Shown piece by piece: positions 36,702 to 45,065 of a DNA stretch of 64,000 nucleotides. The translations under genes were made by a program, and so were the position numbers. Source of the stretch: an uncultured Pelagibacteraceae bacterium (GTDB lineage Bacteria; Pseudomonadota; Alphaproteobacteria; Pelagibacterales; Pelagibacteraceae); contig CACBWM010000001.1 of NCBI GenBank assembly GCA_902542975.1, positions 1-64,000 of the forward strand, given 5' to 3'. Position 1 is the stretch's first letter. Every line of letters begins with the position of its first letter. The notes below the pieces were generated by a model. The model was not told where the DNA came from, did not search any database, and saw nothing but the letters and a program-made list of their open reading frames with translations.

Positions 36702-38274
36702 GGATAAAATCGGCTGCTCTTTCACCTATCATTAAAGTAGGTGCATTTAAATTACCACTTGTAATCTCTGGCATAACCGAGGCATCTGCAACTCTTAAAT
36801 TTTCTAAACCATGAACTTTCAATTTTTCGTCAACTACCGCCATTTTGTCCACACCCATTTTTAATGTACAGGAAGGATGATAAGCTGTTTCAGCTTTTGA
36901 TCTAATATACTCGGTAATTTGTTCATCATCAGCTGCACTTTCACCTGGTCCTATTTCTTTTCCAGCGTATGGTTTCATTGAATCTTGACTTAAAATCTTT
37001 CTAGCTACACGAACACACTTAATTGTTTCTTTTAAATCATATTCATCTTTTAAATAATTAAATTGAATTTTTGGGTAATCGTATGGATTTGAGCTATTTA
37101 ATTTAATATGTCCTCTACTTTTAGGTTGGTTCAAACTTGCGTGTAATTGATAACCATGTCTGTCAGGATCAACTAATCCATGATCGATTACAAATGCTGG
37201 AAAAAAATGAAATTGAATATTTGGATAGCTTTTGTCTTCTGAAGATTTGCAGAAACCACCTGCTTCTAAAAAAGAAGTAGAACATGGACCACTTTTTGAA
37301 AGAAACCATTGAAGACCAATTTTAAGCATATTCATTTTATTAACATAAGAATAAAGTGTATCTTTAGTCTTACATTCTTGCTGAATATAGGTTTCTAAAT
37401 GATCTTGTAAATTTTGGCCTACTCCCTCTAAAGAATGTACAACATTAATTCCTTTATCTTTTAAATCTTTTTCAGGTCCTACGCCTGATAACATTAATAG
37501 TTGTGGTGAATTGATTGAACCTCCACTTAAAACAACTTCTTTGTTAGCATAAACCTTTGTGACTTTATTTTTGATATTTACCTCTATTCCAACTGCTTTT
37601 TTTCCTTCAAAAATAATCCTTTCAGCAAAAGAATTGGTAAAGACTTTTAAATTTTTTCTTTTTTTTGCAGGTTCTAGATAATATTTCGAAGCGCTAGCCC
37701 TTTGACCTTTATGAATTGTAATATCATACATTCCAAATCCTTCTTGATCTTCTCCGTTCATGTCATTATTTTTTTTATACCCTGCTTCAACAGAAGCGTT
37801 AATAAAAGCACTAAATAATGGATTTTTATTCTTGGATTGATTTACTGGTAAAATTCCTTTTCCACCTCTAAATTCATTTTCTCCTTCAGACCATGTCTCA
37901 ATTTTTTTAAAAAAAGGTAAAACATTTTCGTAAGACCATGATTTCAAACCAAATGATGCCCATCTCTCATAGTCATTTTTATTTCCTCGAACATAAACCA
38001 TCCCATTATGAGCAGAGCATCCACCTACCATTTTACCTCTAGGACAAAATAATCTTCTGTTATTTAAGTTAGGCTCTGGTTCTGAATAATATTTATAATT
38101 ATATTTGGGATCGTGCATAGCATATAGAATTGCCAAAGGCATATTAACTTTCCAAATATCACTAGATCCACCTGCCTCAAACAAGGCAACATTAAATTTC
38201 CCATTTTCACTTAATCTATTTGCAAGAACACATCCTGCTGTACCAGCTCCAACAATTATGTAGTCAAAATTCAT
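36694..38274 (-). CDS. GMC-family oxidoreductase, choline dehydrogenase-like
   Basis: 526-residue FAD enzyme. N-terminal VGAGTAGCVLANRLS Rossmann motif, the GMC signature GKMVGGCSAHNGMVYVRG, and the catalytic pair His in AYHPSCTLKMG and Asn in GNLNAPT. Length and motifs match BetA-type choline dehydrogenases and alcohol dehydrogenases of the same family. In this context (next to a betainyl-CoA thioesterase) oxidation of choline or a related quaternary-ammonium alcohol is plausible. It directly abuts the thioesterase gene with no gap. Confidence 0.87.
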   Translation of the reverse strand: MNFDYIIVGAGTAGCVLANRLSENGKFNVALFEAGGSSDIWKVNMPLAILYAMHDPKYNYKYYSEPEPNLNNRRLFCPRGKMVGGCSAHNGMVYVRGNKNDYERWASFGLKSWSYENVLPFFKKIETWSEGENEFRGGKGILPVNQSKNKNPLFSAFINASVEAGYKKNNDMNGEDQEGFGMYDITIHKGQRASASKYYLEPAKKRKNLKVFTNSFAERIIFEGKKAVGIEVNIKNKVTKVYANKEVVLSGGSINSPQLLMLSGVGPEKDLKDKGINVVHSLEGVGQNLQDHLETYIQQECKTKDTLYSYVNKMNMLKIGLQWFLSKSGPCSTSFLEAGGFCKSSEDKSYPNIQFHFFPAFVIDHGLVDPDRHGYQLHASLNQPKSRGHIKLNSSNPYDYPKIQFNYLKDEYDLKETIKCVRVARKILSQDSMKPYAGKEIGPGESAADDEQITEYIRSKAETAYHPSCTLKMGVDKMAVVDEKLKVHGLENLRVADASVMPEITSGNLNAPTLMIGERAADFILN

Positions 38275-38742
38275 TTACTTTTTAAGTTTATCTGCAAGTA
38301 CTAATTTATCTGATTTAAAATTATTTTTATTTTCGTTAATAAAATCATCCATAATTTTTATTTTATCTTCTTCAAATTCTGTAACTTTTCTTTTTTCAAG
38401 ATCGATATAAAGAGATATACTTTCTGTAGTTGCAGCAAGTTTTCCTGTTTTTTTTTCGATCATCTCACATTTTAAATGTAATCTTTTCTTATCATGATCA
38501 AAGAAAGTGCAATAAACATCAACTTCTTCATTTTCTTTAACTTCATTGTCGTAAGTTGTTCTTGTTTCAACCACCATTGTACTTCTTTTATTTATTTGTG
38601 CTTTTGCTCCCCCCATCTCAAATTTATTAAGCATTGTTTCCCATGCTTCATCAAAAATTAAAACATAATAAGCCATGTTCATATGCTCATTATAATCCGT
38701 CCAATCTTTTATTATTTTTCTCGAAGCCAAATGAAATGACAT
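38275..38742 (-). CDS. cdhB: Hotdog-fold thioesterase, probable betainyl-CoA thioesterase
   Basis: 155-residue 4HBT-type thioesterase with the DWTDYNEHMNMAYY segment (Asp/Asn/His active-site region) seen in carnitine-pathway thioesterases that release glycine betaine from betainyl-CoA. The pathway is supported by divergently encoded dehydrocarnitine cleavage enzyme and carnitine dehydrogenase within 2.5 kb. Function is inferred from family plus context. Confidence 0.8.
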   Translation of the reverse strand: MSFHLASRKIIKDWTDYNEHMNMAYYVLIFDEAWETMLNKFEMGGAKAQINKRSTMVVETRTTYDNEVKENEEVDVYCTFFDHDKKRLHLKCEMIEKKTGKLAATTESISLYIDLEKRKVTEFEEDKIKIMDDFINENKNNFKSDKLVLADKLKK

Positions 38743-38746
38743 TTTA

Positions 38747-39607
38747 TCAGCTTTTGTTTATTTTATTCGCTACTAACAATTTTCTTTGCATCTCTCTTAA
38801 AACAGGTCTTTCTATCAATTTACCATCTATTACAACTAAACCTGTATTTGCTTTTTTAAATTGATCCATAATTTTTTTAGCTTTACTTATTTCCTCTTCA
38901 GACGGAGTAAAAATTTCATTTAAAATACTTATTTGTTTTGGATGAATTGATCCTTTTCCAGTGAAACCTAAATTTTTAACAAACTGTGCTTCTTTTTTCA
39001 TTCCTTCCATATTTTCTAAATTTAAATAAGGAACATCAATAACATCAACTCCTTTACTTGCACCAGCATGAACTAACCTTGATCTTGCATAAACTAAATT
39101 CTCTAATTTATTTTCCACTCTCAATTCTGCTGCCATATCCTCTCCACCAAAATATAAAGCAACTATTCTATCGCTAGAATGTGCAATATCATAAATACTT
39201 TCAAGAGCTTGATTAGTTTCCATTATAACATGAAGATCAGTATCTAAACCACAATCAGTAAGCATGTCATCAATAAATGTAATTTCGTCAGGCGTTTTAA
39301 CTTTAGGTAACATGATAGCTTTAACTTTTAGTTTATTTGAAGCAATTGCTTCTAAGTCTAAAAGACCGTTTTTAGTTCTTTGACAATTTAACCTAACAAC
39401 TAATTCAACATCATTTTTTACTTCTAGTGACTTTAATGCTTTAATAGTATTTTTCCTTGCCTCATCTTTATCCTTCATGGCTATCCCATCTTCTAATTCT
39501 ATACAAACCATATCAGCCCCTGAAGCCAAGGCTTTTGGAAACATCTCTGGTTGAAGACCTGGTGTGAATATAAAGCTACGTCTAACTCTTAGTTTATTTA
39601 AGTCCAT
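38747..39607 (-). CDS. HpcH/HpaI aldolase, CitE-like acyl-CoA lyase
   Basis: 286-residue CitE/malyl-CoA-lyase-like protein: RRSFIFTPG at the start, D-M-V-C-I-ELEDG with the metal-binding Glu, PKVKTPDE, GGEDMAAELR and GKGSIHPKQI. Such enzymes cleave or make C-C bonds of 3-hydroxyacyl-CoA thioesters. It is the first gene of a three-gene unit with the thioesterase and GMC enzyme. Its part in the pathway is not evident. Confidence 0.82.
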   Translation of the reverse strand: MDLNKLRVRRSFIFTPGLQPEMFPKALASGADMVCIELEDGIAMKDKDEARKNTIKALKSLEVKNDVELVVRLNCQRTKNGLLDLEAIASNKLKVKAIMLPKVKTPDEITFIDDMLTDCGLDTDLHVIMETNQALESIYDIAHSSDRIVALYFGGEDMAAELRVENKLENLVYARSRLVHAGASKGVDVIDVPYLNLENMEGMKKEAQFVKNLGFTGKGSIHPKQISILNEIFTPSEEEISKAKKIMDQFKKANTGLVVIDGKLIERPVLREMQRKLLVANKINKS

Positions 39608-39666
39608 TTAATTTTTATTTCTTATAATTGTTAATGATATGATATTATATTTTCCTAGAAATAAAA

Positions 39667-40554
39667 ATGAACAATAAGGTCTTCATCTCGTGTGCAGTTA
39701 CAGGATCTGGTGATACAGCAAGTAAACATCCTGATTTACCTAAAACTCCAGAACAAATTGCAAAAGCGGCAATAGAGTCTGCTAAAGCTGGTGCTGCAAT
39801 TGCCCATATCCATGTCAGAGAAGAAGATGGAACACCAAGTAGACGACTTGAGCTTTATAAAGAAGTGGTTGACAGAGTGAGATCATCTGAAACTGATGTA
39901 ATTCTTAATCTTACAACGGGCATGGGTGGTGATTTAGATATTGGCCAAGGTAAGAACCCTTTAGACTTTGGTCCAATGACAGATATGGCAAATGTGATGG
40001 AAAGAATTGCTAATGCAGAACAATTTCTTCCAGAAATATGCACACTTGATTGTGGAACCTTAAATTTTGGAGATAGTTCAGTTATCACAGTCAACACACC
40101 TAACGATTTAAGAAAAGCTGCAAAAAAACTTCAAGAAATAAAAGTTAAACCTGAAATAGAAGCTTTTGATTTAGGAAACATGTGGTTTGGTGCTCAATTA
40201 TATAAAGAGGGATTATTAAGTGATCCACCTCTTTTTCAAATGTGTTTAGGAATTCCATGGGGAGCACCGGCAACACCATTAGCTATGCAAGCGATGAGAG
40301 ATATAATGCCTAAAGAAGGTATATGGTCAGGTTTTGCAATATCTAAAAACGAAATGCCATATGTTGCTCAAACTGTAGTAATGGGAGGTAACCCAAGAGT
40401 TGGTTTAGAGGATAATTTATATTTATCAAAAGGTAAATTGGCAACCAATCCTCAATTAGTTGAGAAAGCTATAAGGATCGTCACAGATCTTGGTGTAGAG
40501 ATTATGTCACCTTCAGAGACAAGAGAAAAATTAAAGCTTGTAAAACACAAGTAA
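39667..40554 (+). CDS. cdhC: Beta-keto acid cleavage enzyme, probable dehydrocarnitine cleavage enzyme
   Basis: 295-residue BKACE (DUF849) enzyme: zinc motif HIHVREEDGTPSR, SKHPDLPKTPEQIA near the N-terminus as in the carnitine-pathway subgroup, and LGIPWGAPATP. It converts 3-dehydrocarnitine plus acetyl-CoA to betainyl-CoA plus acetoacetate. It overlaps the carnitine dehydrogenase gene by one base, and is divergent from the CitE/thioesterase/GMC unit over a 59-bp shared promoter region. Confidence 0.88.
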   Translation: MNNKVFISCAVTGSGDTASKHPDLPKTPEQIAKAAIESAKAGAAIAHIHVREEDGTPSRRLELYKEVVDRVRSSETDVILNLTTGMGGDLDIGQGKNPLDFGPMTDMANVMERIANAEQFLPEICTLDCGTLNFGDSSVITVNTPNDLRKAAKKLQEIKVKPEIEAFDLGNMWFGAQLYKEGLLSDPPLFQMCLGIPWGAPATPLAMQAMRDIMPKEGIWSGFAISKNEMPYVAQTVVMGGNPRVGLEDNLYLSKGKLATNPQLVEKAIRIVTDLGVEIMSPSETREKLKLVKHK

Positions 40555-41495
40555 TGTCAAAAATTAAAACTGTAGGAATAGTTGGAACTGGTGTCATAGG
40601 GACTGGCTGGATAATAAGAAATTTAGCTCACAACAAAATTGTTCATGCATATGATCAAAACAAAAATCTCAAAAACTATGTTTTAAAAGAAATAAAAAGA
40701 ACTTCAAAAAGTATAAAAAAACTTTTTGGAAAAAAAATTTTAATTAAAAATTTAAAATTCTTTAATTCTTTGGAAAAGGCTCTTTCAAATGTAGATTTTG
40801 TTCAAGAAAGTGTATTAGAGAATTATAAAGTTAAAACTGATTTAATCCAAAAAATCTCTAAATATGTAAAATCAAATGTAATTATTTCTTCAAGTTCGTC
40901 AGGACTTTTGCCCTCTAAAATTTTTTCTAAGTGTAAAAATCCTCAAAGAGGCATAATTGGACATCCATTTAATCCAGCGTATTTATTGCCAGCAGTTGAA
41001 TTAGTTCCTGGAAAAAAAACTACAAGAAAGTTTCTTTCAGATGCAAACAAATATTACAAATCAATCTCAATGAGGCCAATAATGCTCAAAAAAGAATTAC
41101 CAGGTTATTTATCAGATAGACTTCAAGAGGCATTGTGGAGAGAGGGTCTACATATTATTAATGAAAATTATGCAACAACACAGGAATTAGATCGTGCAAT
41201 AGAAGACGGACCGGGTCTTAGATACTCAATAATGGGCACCTTTTTAACCTTTCATCTTGCTGGAGGTAATGCAGGAATGAAACATATGTTAAAGCAATTT
41301 GGTCCAGCCTTAAAATTGCCTTGGACAAAATTAAAAGCTCCAAAGTTAACAAATAAATTATCTGATAAACTTATATCAGGCACAAAAAAACAAGCTAAAG
41401 GTAAATCAATTAATATGCTTTCAAATATTAGGGATCAATATTTAGTTGATGTATTAAAAATTAGAAAAAAATATGAGAATAAAATTAGAAATTGA
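40554..41495 (+). CDS. cdhA: L-carnitine dehydrogenase (3-hydroxyacyl-CoA dehydrogenase family)
   Basis: 313-residue NAD-dependent enzyme. VGTGVIGTGW nucleotide motif, the SSSSSGLLPS loop, GHPFNPAYLLPAVELV with the catalytic histidine, and DGPGLRYSIMG, which together match the carnitine dehydrogenase subgroup (oxidation of L-carnitine to 3-dehydrocarnitine). Coupled to the BKACE gene upstream (TAATG). Strong joint case from family and neighbours. Confidence 0.88.
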   Translation: MSKIKTVGIVGTGVIGTGWIIRNLAHNKIVHAYDQNKNLKNYVLKEIKRTSKSIKKLFGKKILIKNLKFFNSLEKALSNVDFVQESVLENYKVKTDLIQKISKYVKSNVIISSSSSGLLPSKIFSKCKNPQRGIIGHPFNPAYLLPAVELVPGKKTTRKFLSDANKYYKSISMRPIMLKKELPGYLSDRLQEALWREGLHIINENYATTQELDRAIEDGPGLRYSIMGTFLTFHLAGGNAGMKHMLKQFGPALKLPWTKLKAPKLTNKLSDKLISGTKKQAKGKSINMLSNIRDQYLVDVLKIRKKYENKIRN

Positions 41496-41905
41496 TGAAA
41501 GAAAAAATTTTTATAAATAAAACTGGTGGATGTATCTGTGGAAATATAACTTTTAAGGTTAAGCTTGATGAAGTCCCTTTAGTTTTCAATTGTCATTGTA
41601 TTGATTGCAGAAAAAAAATAGGAGGAATAATGACAATTATACTACTTAGAGATGGAGCAATAGATATAGATAAGTCTAAATTAAAAATTTATGAACATGA
41701 AGGTGGCAGTGGTAATAAAATTAAAAAACATTTTTGTGGGAAATGTGCTGCTCCTATTTTAACTTATGTAGAAAAGTTTAAAAAATACTATTTATATGCA
41801 GGTTTACTAGACGATATTAGTTTTTTAAATAAAGCAGAGAACATACACTACAAAGAGTCTCATTTTCCATTTATGGAAATAAGCGAAAAAAATATTAAAG
41901 TTTAA
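41495..41905 (+). CDS. GFA/CENP-V-fold zinc protein (second copy)
   Basis: 136-residue relative of the 36225 protein with GGCICGNITFKV, CHCIDCRKKIGG and FCGKCAAP cysteine motifs. I chose ATG 41495, whose A is the last base of the carnitine dehydrogenase stop (TGATG), over an in-frame TTG one codon earlier. Translational coupling places it in the carnitine unit. Activity unknown. Confidence 0.82.
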   Translation: MKEKIFINKTGGCICGNITFKVKLDEVPLVFNCHCIDCRKKIGGIMTIILLRDGAIDIDKSKLKIYEHEGGSGNKIKKHFCGKCAAPILTYVEKFKKYYLYAGLLDDISFLNKAENIHYKESHFPFMEISEKNIKV

Positions 41906-41908
41906 ATA

Positions 41909-42718
41909 CTAATGCATTTTTAAAGTATTGCCGTCTACAGCAATTACTTGTCCTGATATCCTTGGTGCATCATTCGAAATTAAAAAGCTACAAATTCTTC
42001 CAATATCCTCTTCATAGACCCATGTATTCATAGAAGTCATTGAAACAAATTCTTTTTCTATTAATTTTTTTGAAATATTTAAAAACTTCGATTTATCCCT
42101 TATTACTCTACCCATTCTATCTCCCTTTATTGTTCCAGGACAAATAGCGTTTACTCTAATTTTAAATTTTCCTAGTTCCATTGCCAGTGTTTTGGTTATA
42201 CCAACAACTGCCCACTTACTTGCACAGTAAGGGGATCTTAATGGAAATCCAAATATACCTGCGGTTGATGATAAATTTATTATAGCTCCACCTTTATTTT
42301 TTTTTAACATTGGAATTGAATATTTTGAAAAATAAAAATGGCTAATAACGTTTACCTTTAATGTATTTTCCCAATCCTTACTTTTTAATTTTTCAAGTGT
42401 CCCAGTTGGTCCAGCAATCCCAACGTTATTTATAAGAGCATCAATTTTTTTTGTTTTTTTTAATATTTTGCTAAAAAAATTTTTTACTTGGTTTTCATCA
42501 GAGGCATCGCACTGAAATACAAATAATTTTTTATTATTGAGCTTGTGCGTCTTGCATTTATTCAGAAAAGTTGGATTGATATCACAAAGATATACTATTG
42601 CACCTTTATCTAAAAATATTTTTGCCGAACTCCATCCAATACCCGAACCTCCTGCGGATATGATTATTTTTTTATTTTTTAAGGTTATGCTCATTTTTAA
42701 TTTTAAAAGATAATTCAA
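41909..42718 (-). CDS. Short-chain dehydrogenase/reductase
   Basis: SDR of up to 269 residues: cofactor motif SAGGSGIG, the NNVGIAG stretch, catalytic Ser in LSSTAG and Y-x-x-x-K as YCASK, then NAICPG. A start eight codons later (MSITLKNKK, 42694) gives a more typical N-terminus. SDRs oxidise or reduce alcohols; in this locus a 3-hydroxy acid or quaternary-ammonium alcohol is possible. Convergent with the GFA gene, 3 bp apart. Confidence 0.85.
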   Translation of the reverse strand: MNYLLKLKMSITLKNKKIIISAGGSGIGWSSAKIFLDKGAIVYLCDINPTFLNKCKTHKLNNKKLFVFQCDASDENQVKNFFSKILKKTKKIDALINNVGIAGPTGTLEKLKSKDWENTLKVNVISHFYFSKYSIPMLKKNKGGAIINLSSTAGIFGFPLRSPYCASKWAVVGITKTLAMELGKFKIRVNAICPGTIKGDRMGRVIRDKSKFLNISKKLIEKEFVSMTSMNTWVYEEDIGRICSFLISNDAPRISGQVIAVDGNTLKMH

Positions 42719-42796
42719 ACTAACAAATCTTCCAACTATTAATATGTCAACTAATAATTGAATTGAGCATTAAATTATTTTATATTGATATTGATT

Positions 42797-43921
42797 ATGC
42801 ACTCAATTTCAAAAATCTTAAAAAACGGGACTTATCTTCAAGTAATTTGGGATGACGGAAAAGAGAGTAAATTTAATTATATGTGGCTGAGAGATAATTG
42901 CCCTACAGCACACGATAAAGATTCTAGGCATAGAATGTTTAATATTTTAGATGTATCAGCAAATATAAACCCAAAAAAATATAATCTTAATAGCGATGGC
43001 AAATTAGAAATAGAGTGGAGTGAGGGAAATCACGTAAGCCATTATGATATTAGTTGGCTTAGAGAAAATTGTTACACAATTAAAAATAACGAAGAATACA
43101 AATCACCTTATCAATTATGGGATGGAAGTTTAGAAAAAAATATTCATAGTATATATATAGATCACAATGAAATTATATCTTCTGAAGAGGGATTGGTTAA
43201 ATGGTTAGAGCTTCTTCATTATAAAGGAATAGCAATAGTTTATAATGCTCCAGTAGAAAAAAATTCAGCGTTCCCTGTTTTAAACAGAATTAGTCACACA
43301 AGAGAGACATTTTTTAAAACACCTTTTGAAGTTATAAATATACCAAAACCTAATAACTCAGCTTATACAGCTCATGCACTTCAAAATCATATGGATTTAC
43401 CATGGTTTGAAAATCCTCCTGGGTATCAATTTTTACATTGTTTAGTTAATTCAGCAAAAGGTGGTGACTCATCAGCAGTAGACGCATTCGCTGTTGCAGA
43501 ATATTTAAAGAAAAACGATAAAGATACTTTTGATACGCTAACAACAATACCTTTAAAGTTTAGAGACAAAGATTACACACAAGAAGCTCATAGAAGCTTT
43601 TATGGCACTGCAATAAGTTTAACAAAAGATGGTGATTATAATGATGTTAGATTTAGCACTGCAACCATGGACGCTTTAGATTGTCATCCAGATCAAATGG
43701 ATAAAGTTTATAAATCTCACCATAAATTTGGAAAACTTTTACACGATGACAAATTTCAAATAAAATTTAGACTAAGACCTGGAGATATATATACATTCAA
43801 TAATAGAAGAGTACTTCACGGAAGAACAGAATTTGATCCTAATTCTGGACACAGACACCTACAAGGTTATTACATGGATAGAGATGAAATTGTGGGCAGA
43901 TTAAATTATCTTAAGAAATAA
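42797..43921 (+). CDS. Gamma-butyrobetaine dioxygenase-like enzyme
   Basis: About 374 residues. N-terminal zinc-binding domain with YMWLRDNCPTAH as in gamma-butyrobetaine hydroxylase, then a TauD-type oxygenase with HMDLPW (His and Asp iron ligands) and RVLHGRTEF (distal His and Arg). It would hydroxylate gamma-butyrobetaine to L-carnitine using 2-oxoglutarate and oxygen. ATG 42797 is preferred to the upstream TTG. With the cdh genes next to it, it lets the cell enter the carnitine pathway one step earlier. A strong terminator follows. Confidence 0.86.
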   Translation: MHSISKILKNGTYLQVIWDDGKESKFNYMWLRDNCPTAHDKDSRHRMFNILDVSANINPKKYNLNSDGKLEIEWSEGNHVSHYDISWLRENCYTIKNNEEYKSPYQLWDGSLEKNIHSIYIDHNEIISSEEGLVKWLELLHYKGIAIVYNAPVEKNSAFPVLNRISHTRETFFKTPFEVINIPKPNNSAYTAHALQNHMDLPWFENPPGYQFLHCLVNSAKGGDSSAVDAFAVAEYLKKNDKDTFDTLTTIPLKFRDKDYTQEAHRSFYGTAISLTKDGDYNDVRFSTATMDALDCHPDQMDKVYKSHHKFGKLLHDDKFQIKFRLRPGDIYTFNNRRVLHGRTEFDPNSGHRHLQGYYMDRDEIVGRLNYLKK

Positions 43922-43923
43922 AA

Positions 43924-43956
43924 AAAAGGGCTTTGAAAATCAAAGCCCTTTTTATC
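43924..43956. terminator. Intrinsic terminator after the dioxygenase gene
   Basis: AAAAGGGCTTTG pairs with CAAAGCCCTTTT around AAAAT, followed by T-rich sequence. It lies directly after the dioxygenase stop and before the convergent binding-protein gene; the A and T runs on both sides allow use in both directions. Confidence 0.9.
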
Positions 43957-43974
43957 TAATTTATTTTAAAGTTA

Positions 43975-44979
43975 TTATGGAAGCCAACTTTTCCATTTAT
44001 CTGGATTATTGTCTAACCATTCATTAACAACTTCTTTTACATCTCTTTTCTTAATATCAACTTCAACTAACATTTTAGCTTGGTCAATATTTTGTAAAGA
44101 CATTTTTTCAAAGAACTTCTTAGCATCAGCATGTTCTGCACTAGCAAAAGTAGCTGGGTTACCGTAGTTCATCGTGTAATCTTTAGCCCAACCAGTTGCT
44201 GGCCATGCAGCAGTTCCACAATCTTTCCAGTTATTTGCTTCAGTGAAGCTGTCACAAGTTTTGTGTTCTGGAAGTTGTACACCAACCATATCATACTCAC
44301 CAAAGAACCAATGTGGTGACCATAGATAAAGTAGGAATGGCTCTTTACGCATGTAAGCAGCTTTTGCTTCTGCGATAGCAGCAGCTTCTGTTCCAAGTTC
44401 ATCAGCCTGGAAGTCTATTCCTAAAAGATCAAGTCTTTTTTGGTCATGACAGTTCCAACCTGCAACCGGACATCCAATAAGTCTACCTTTCTTACCACTT
44501 TCAATTGTTGCAAATTTTGCTTTGTGTTTATTTAAGTCTTTCCAAGTTTTAATACCTAGTTCTTCAGCAGCATATCTTGGTATCCAGTAGTCTGACATAC
44601 CGATTATTCCTGCTGTTCCAAGTAAATCTACACTTCCATCACCATTGTATGTACCAACGACTTTACCTTCGTATATTAAGTCCTCTTTTAACATAACAGT
44701 GTCAGCTTCAGCGTAACTTGGCCAACTTTCGCAAGCGAAGTCTAATTCACCTGCAGCGATTGCTTCCCATAAACCAGTTCCTGAAGGAAATACAGTTTGT
44801 TTAATTTTGTATCCCATTTCTCTTTCAAGAATTGCTACGGCAACTTCGCAAGTAATTATCCCACCAGTCCAATCTGCTATAGCTGCGTGAAGTCTTTTGG
44901 CTGCATTGGCTTGACCAAAGCTTCCAATTAACAGAGCTACAGAAAGAATTAGTGCTGATATCTTTTTTGATAACTTCAT
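43975..44979 (-). CDS. proX: Glycine betaine/carnitine/choline-type ABC substrate-binding protein
   Basis: 334-residue OpuAC-fold binding protein with a signal peptide ending ANA-AKR (about residue 27). Several tryptophans line the putative ligand cleft (ADWTGG, ESWPSY, LWSPHWFF), the aromatic box used to bind quaternary ammonium groups. Next to the carnitine genes, carnitine, gamma-butyrobetaine or glycine betaine are likely ligands. AGAGGAAA precedes the ATG. Confidence 0.9.
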   Translation of the reverse strand: MKLSKKISALILSVALLIGSFGQANAAKRLHAAIADWTGGIITCEVAVAILEREMGYKIKQTVFPSGTGLWEAIAAGELDFACESWPSYAEADTVMLKEDLIYEGKVVGTYNGDGSVDLLGTAGIIGMSDYWIPRYAAEELGIKTWKDLNKHKAKFATIESGKKGRLIGCPVAGWNCHDQKRLDLLGIDFQADELGTEAAAIAEAKAAYMRKEPFLLYLWSPHWFFGEYDMVGVQLPEHKTCDSFTEANNWKDCGTAAWPATGWAKDYTMNYGNPATFASAEHADAKKFFEKMSLQNIDQAKMLVEVDIKKRDVKEVVNEWLDNNPDKWKSWLP

Positions 44980-45065
44980 TTATTTCCTCTCTTTTTAATT
45001 AATTAAAAACACATTTTAGATCAAAATGTATTGGTATGTAAACCACGCAAATAGTACTATTTGTC

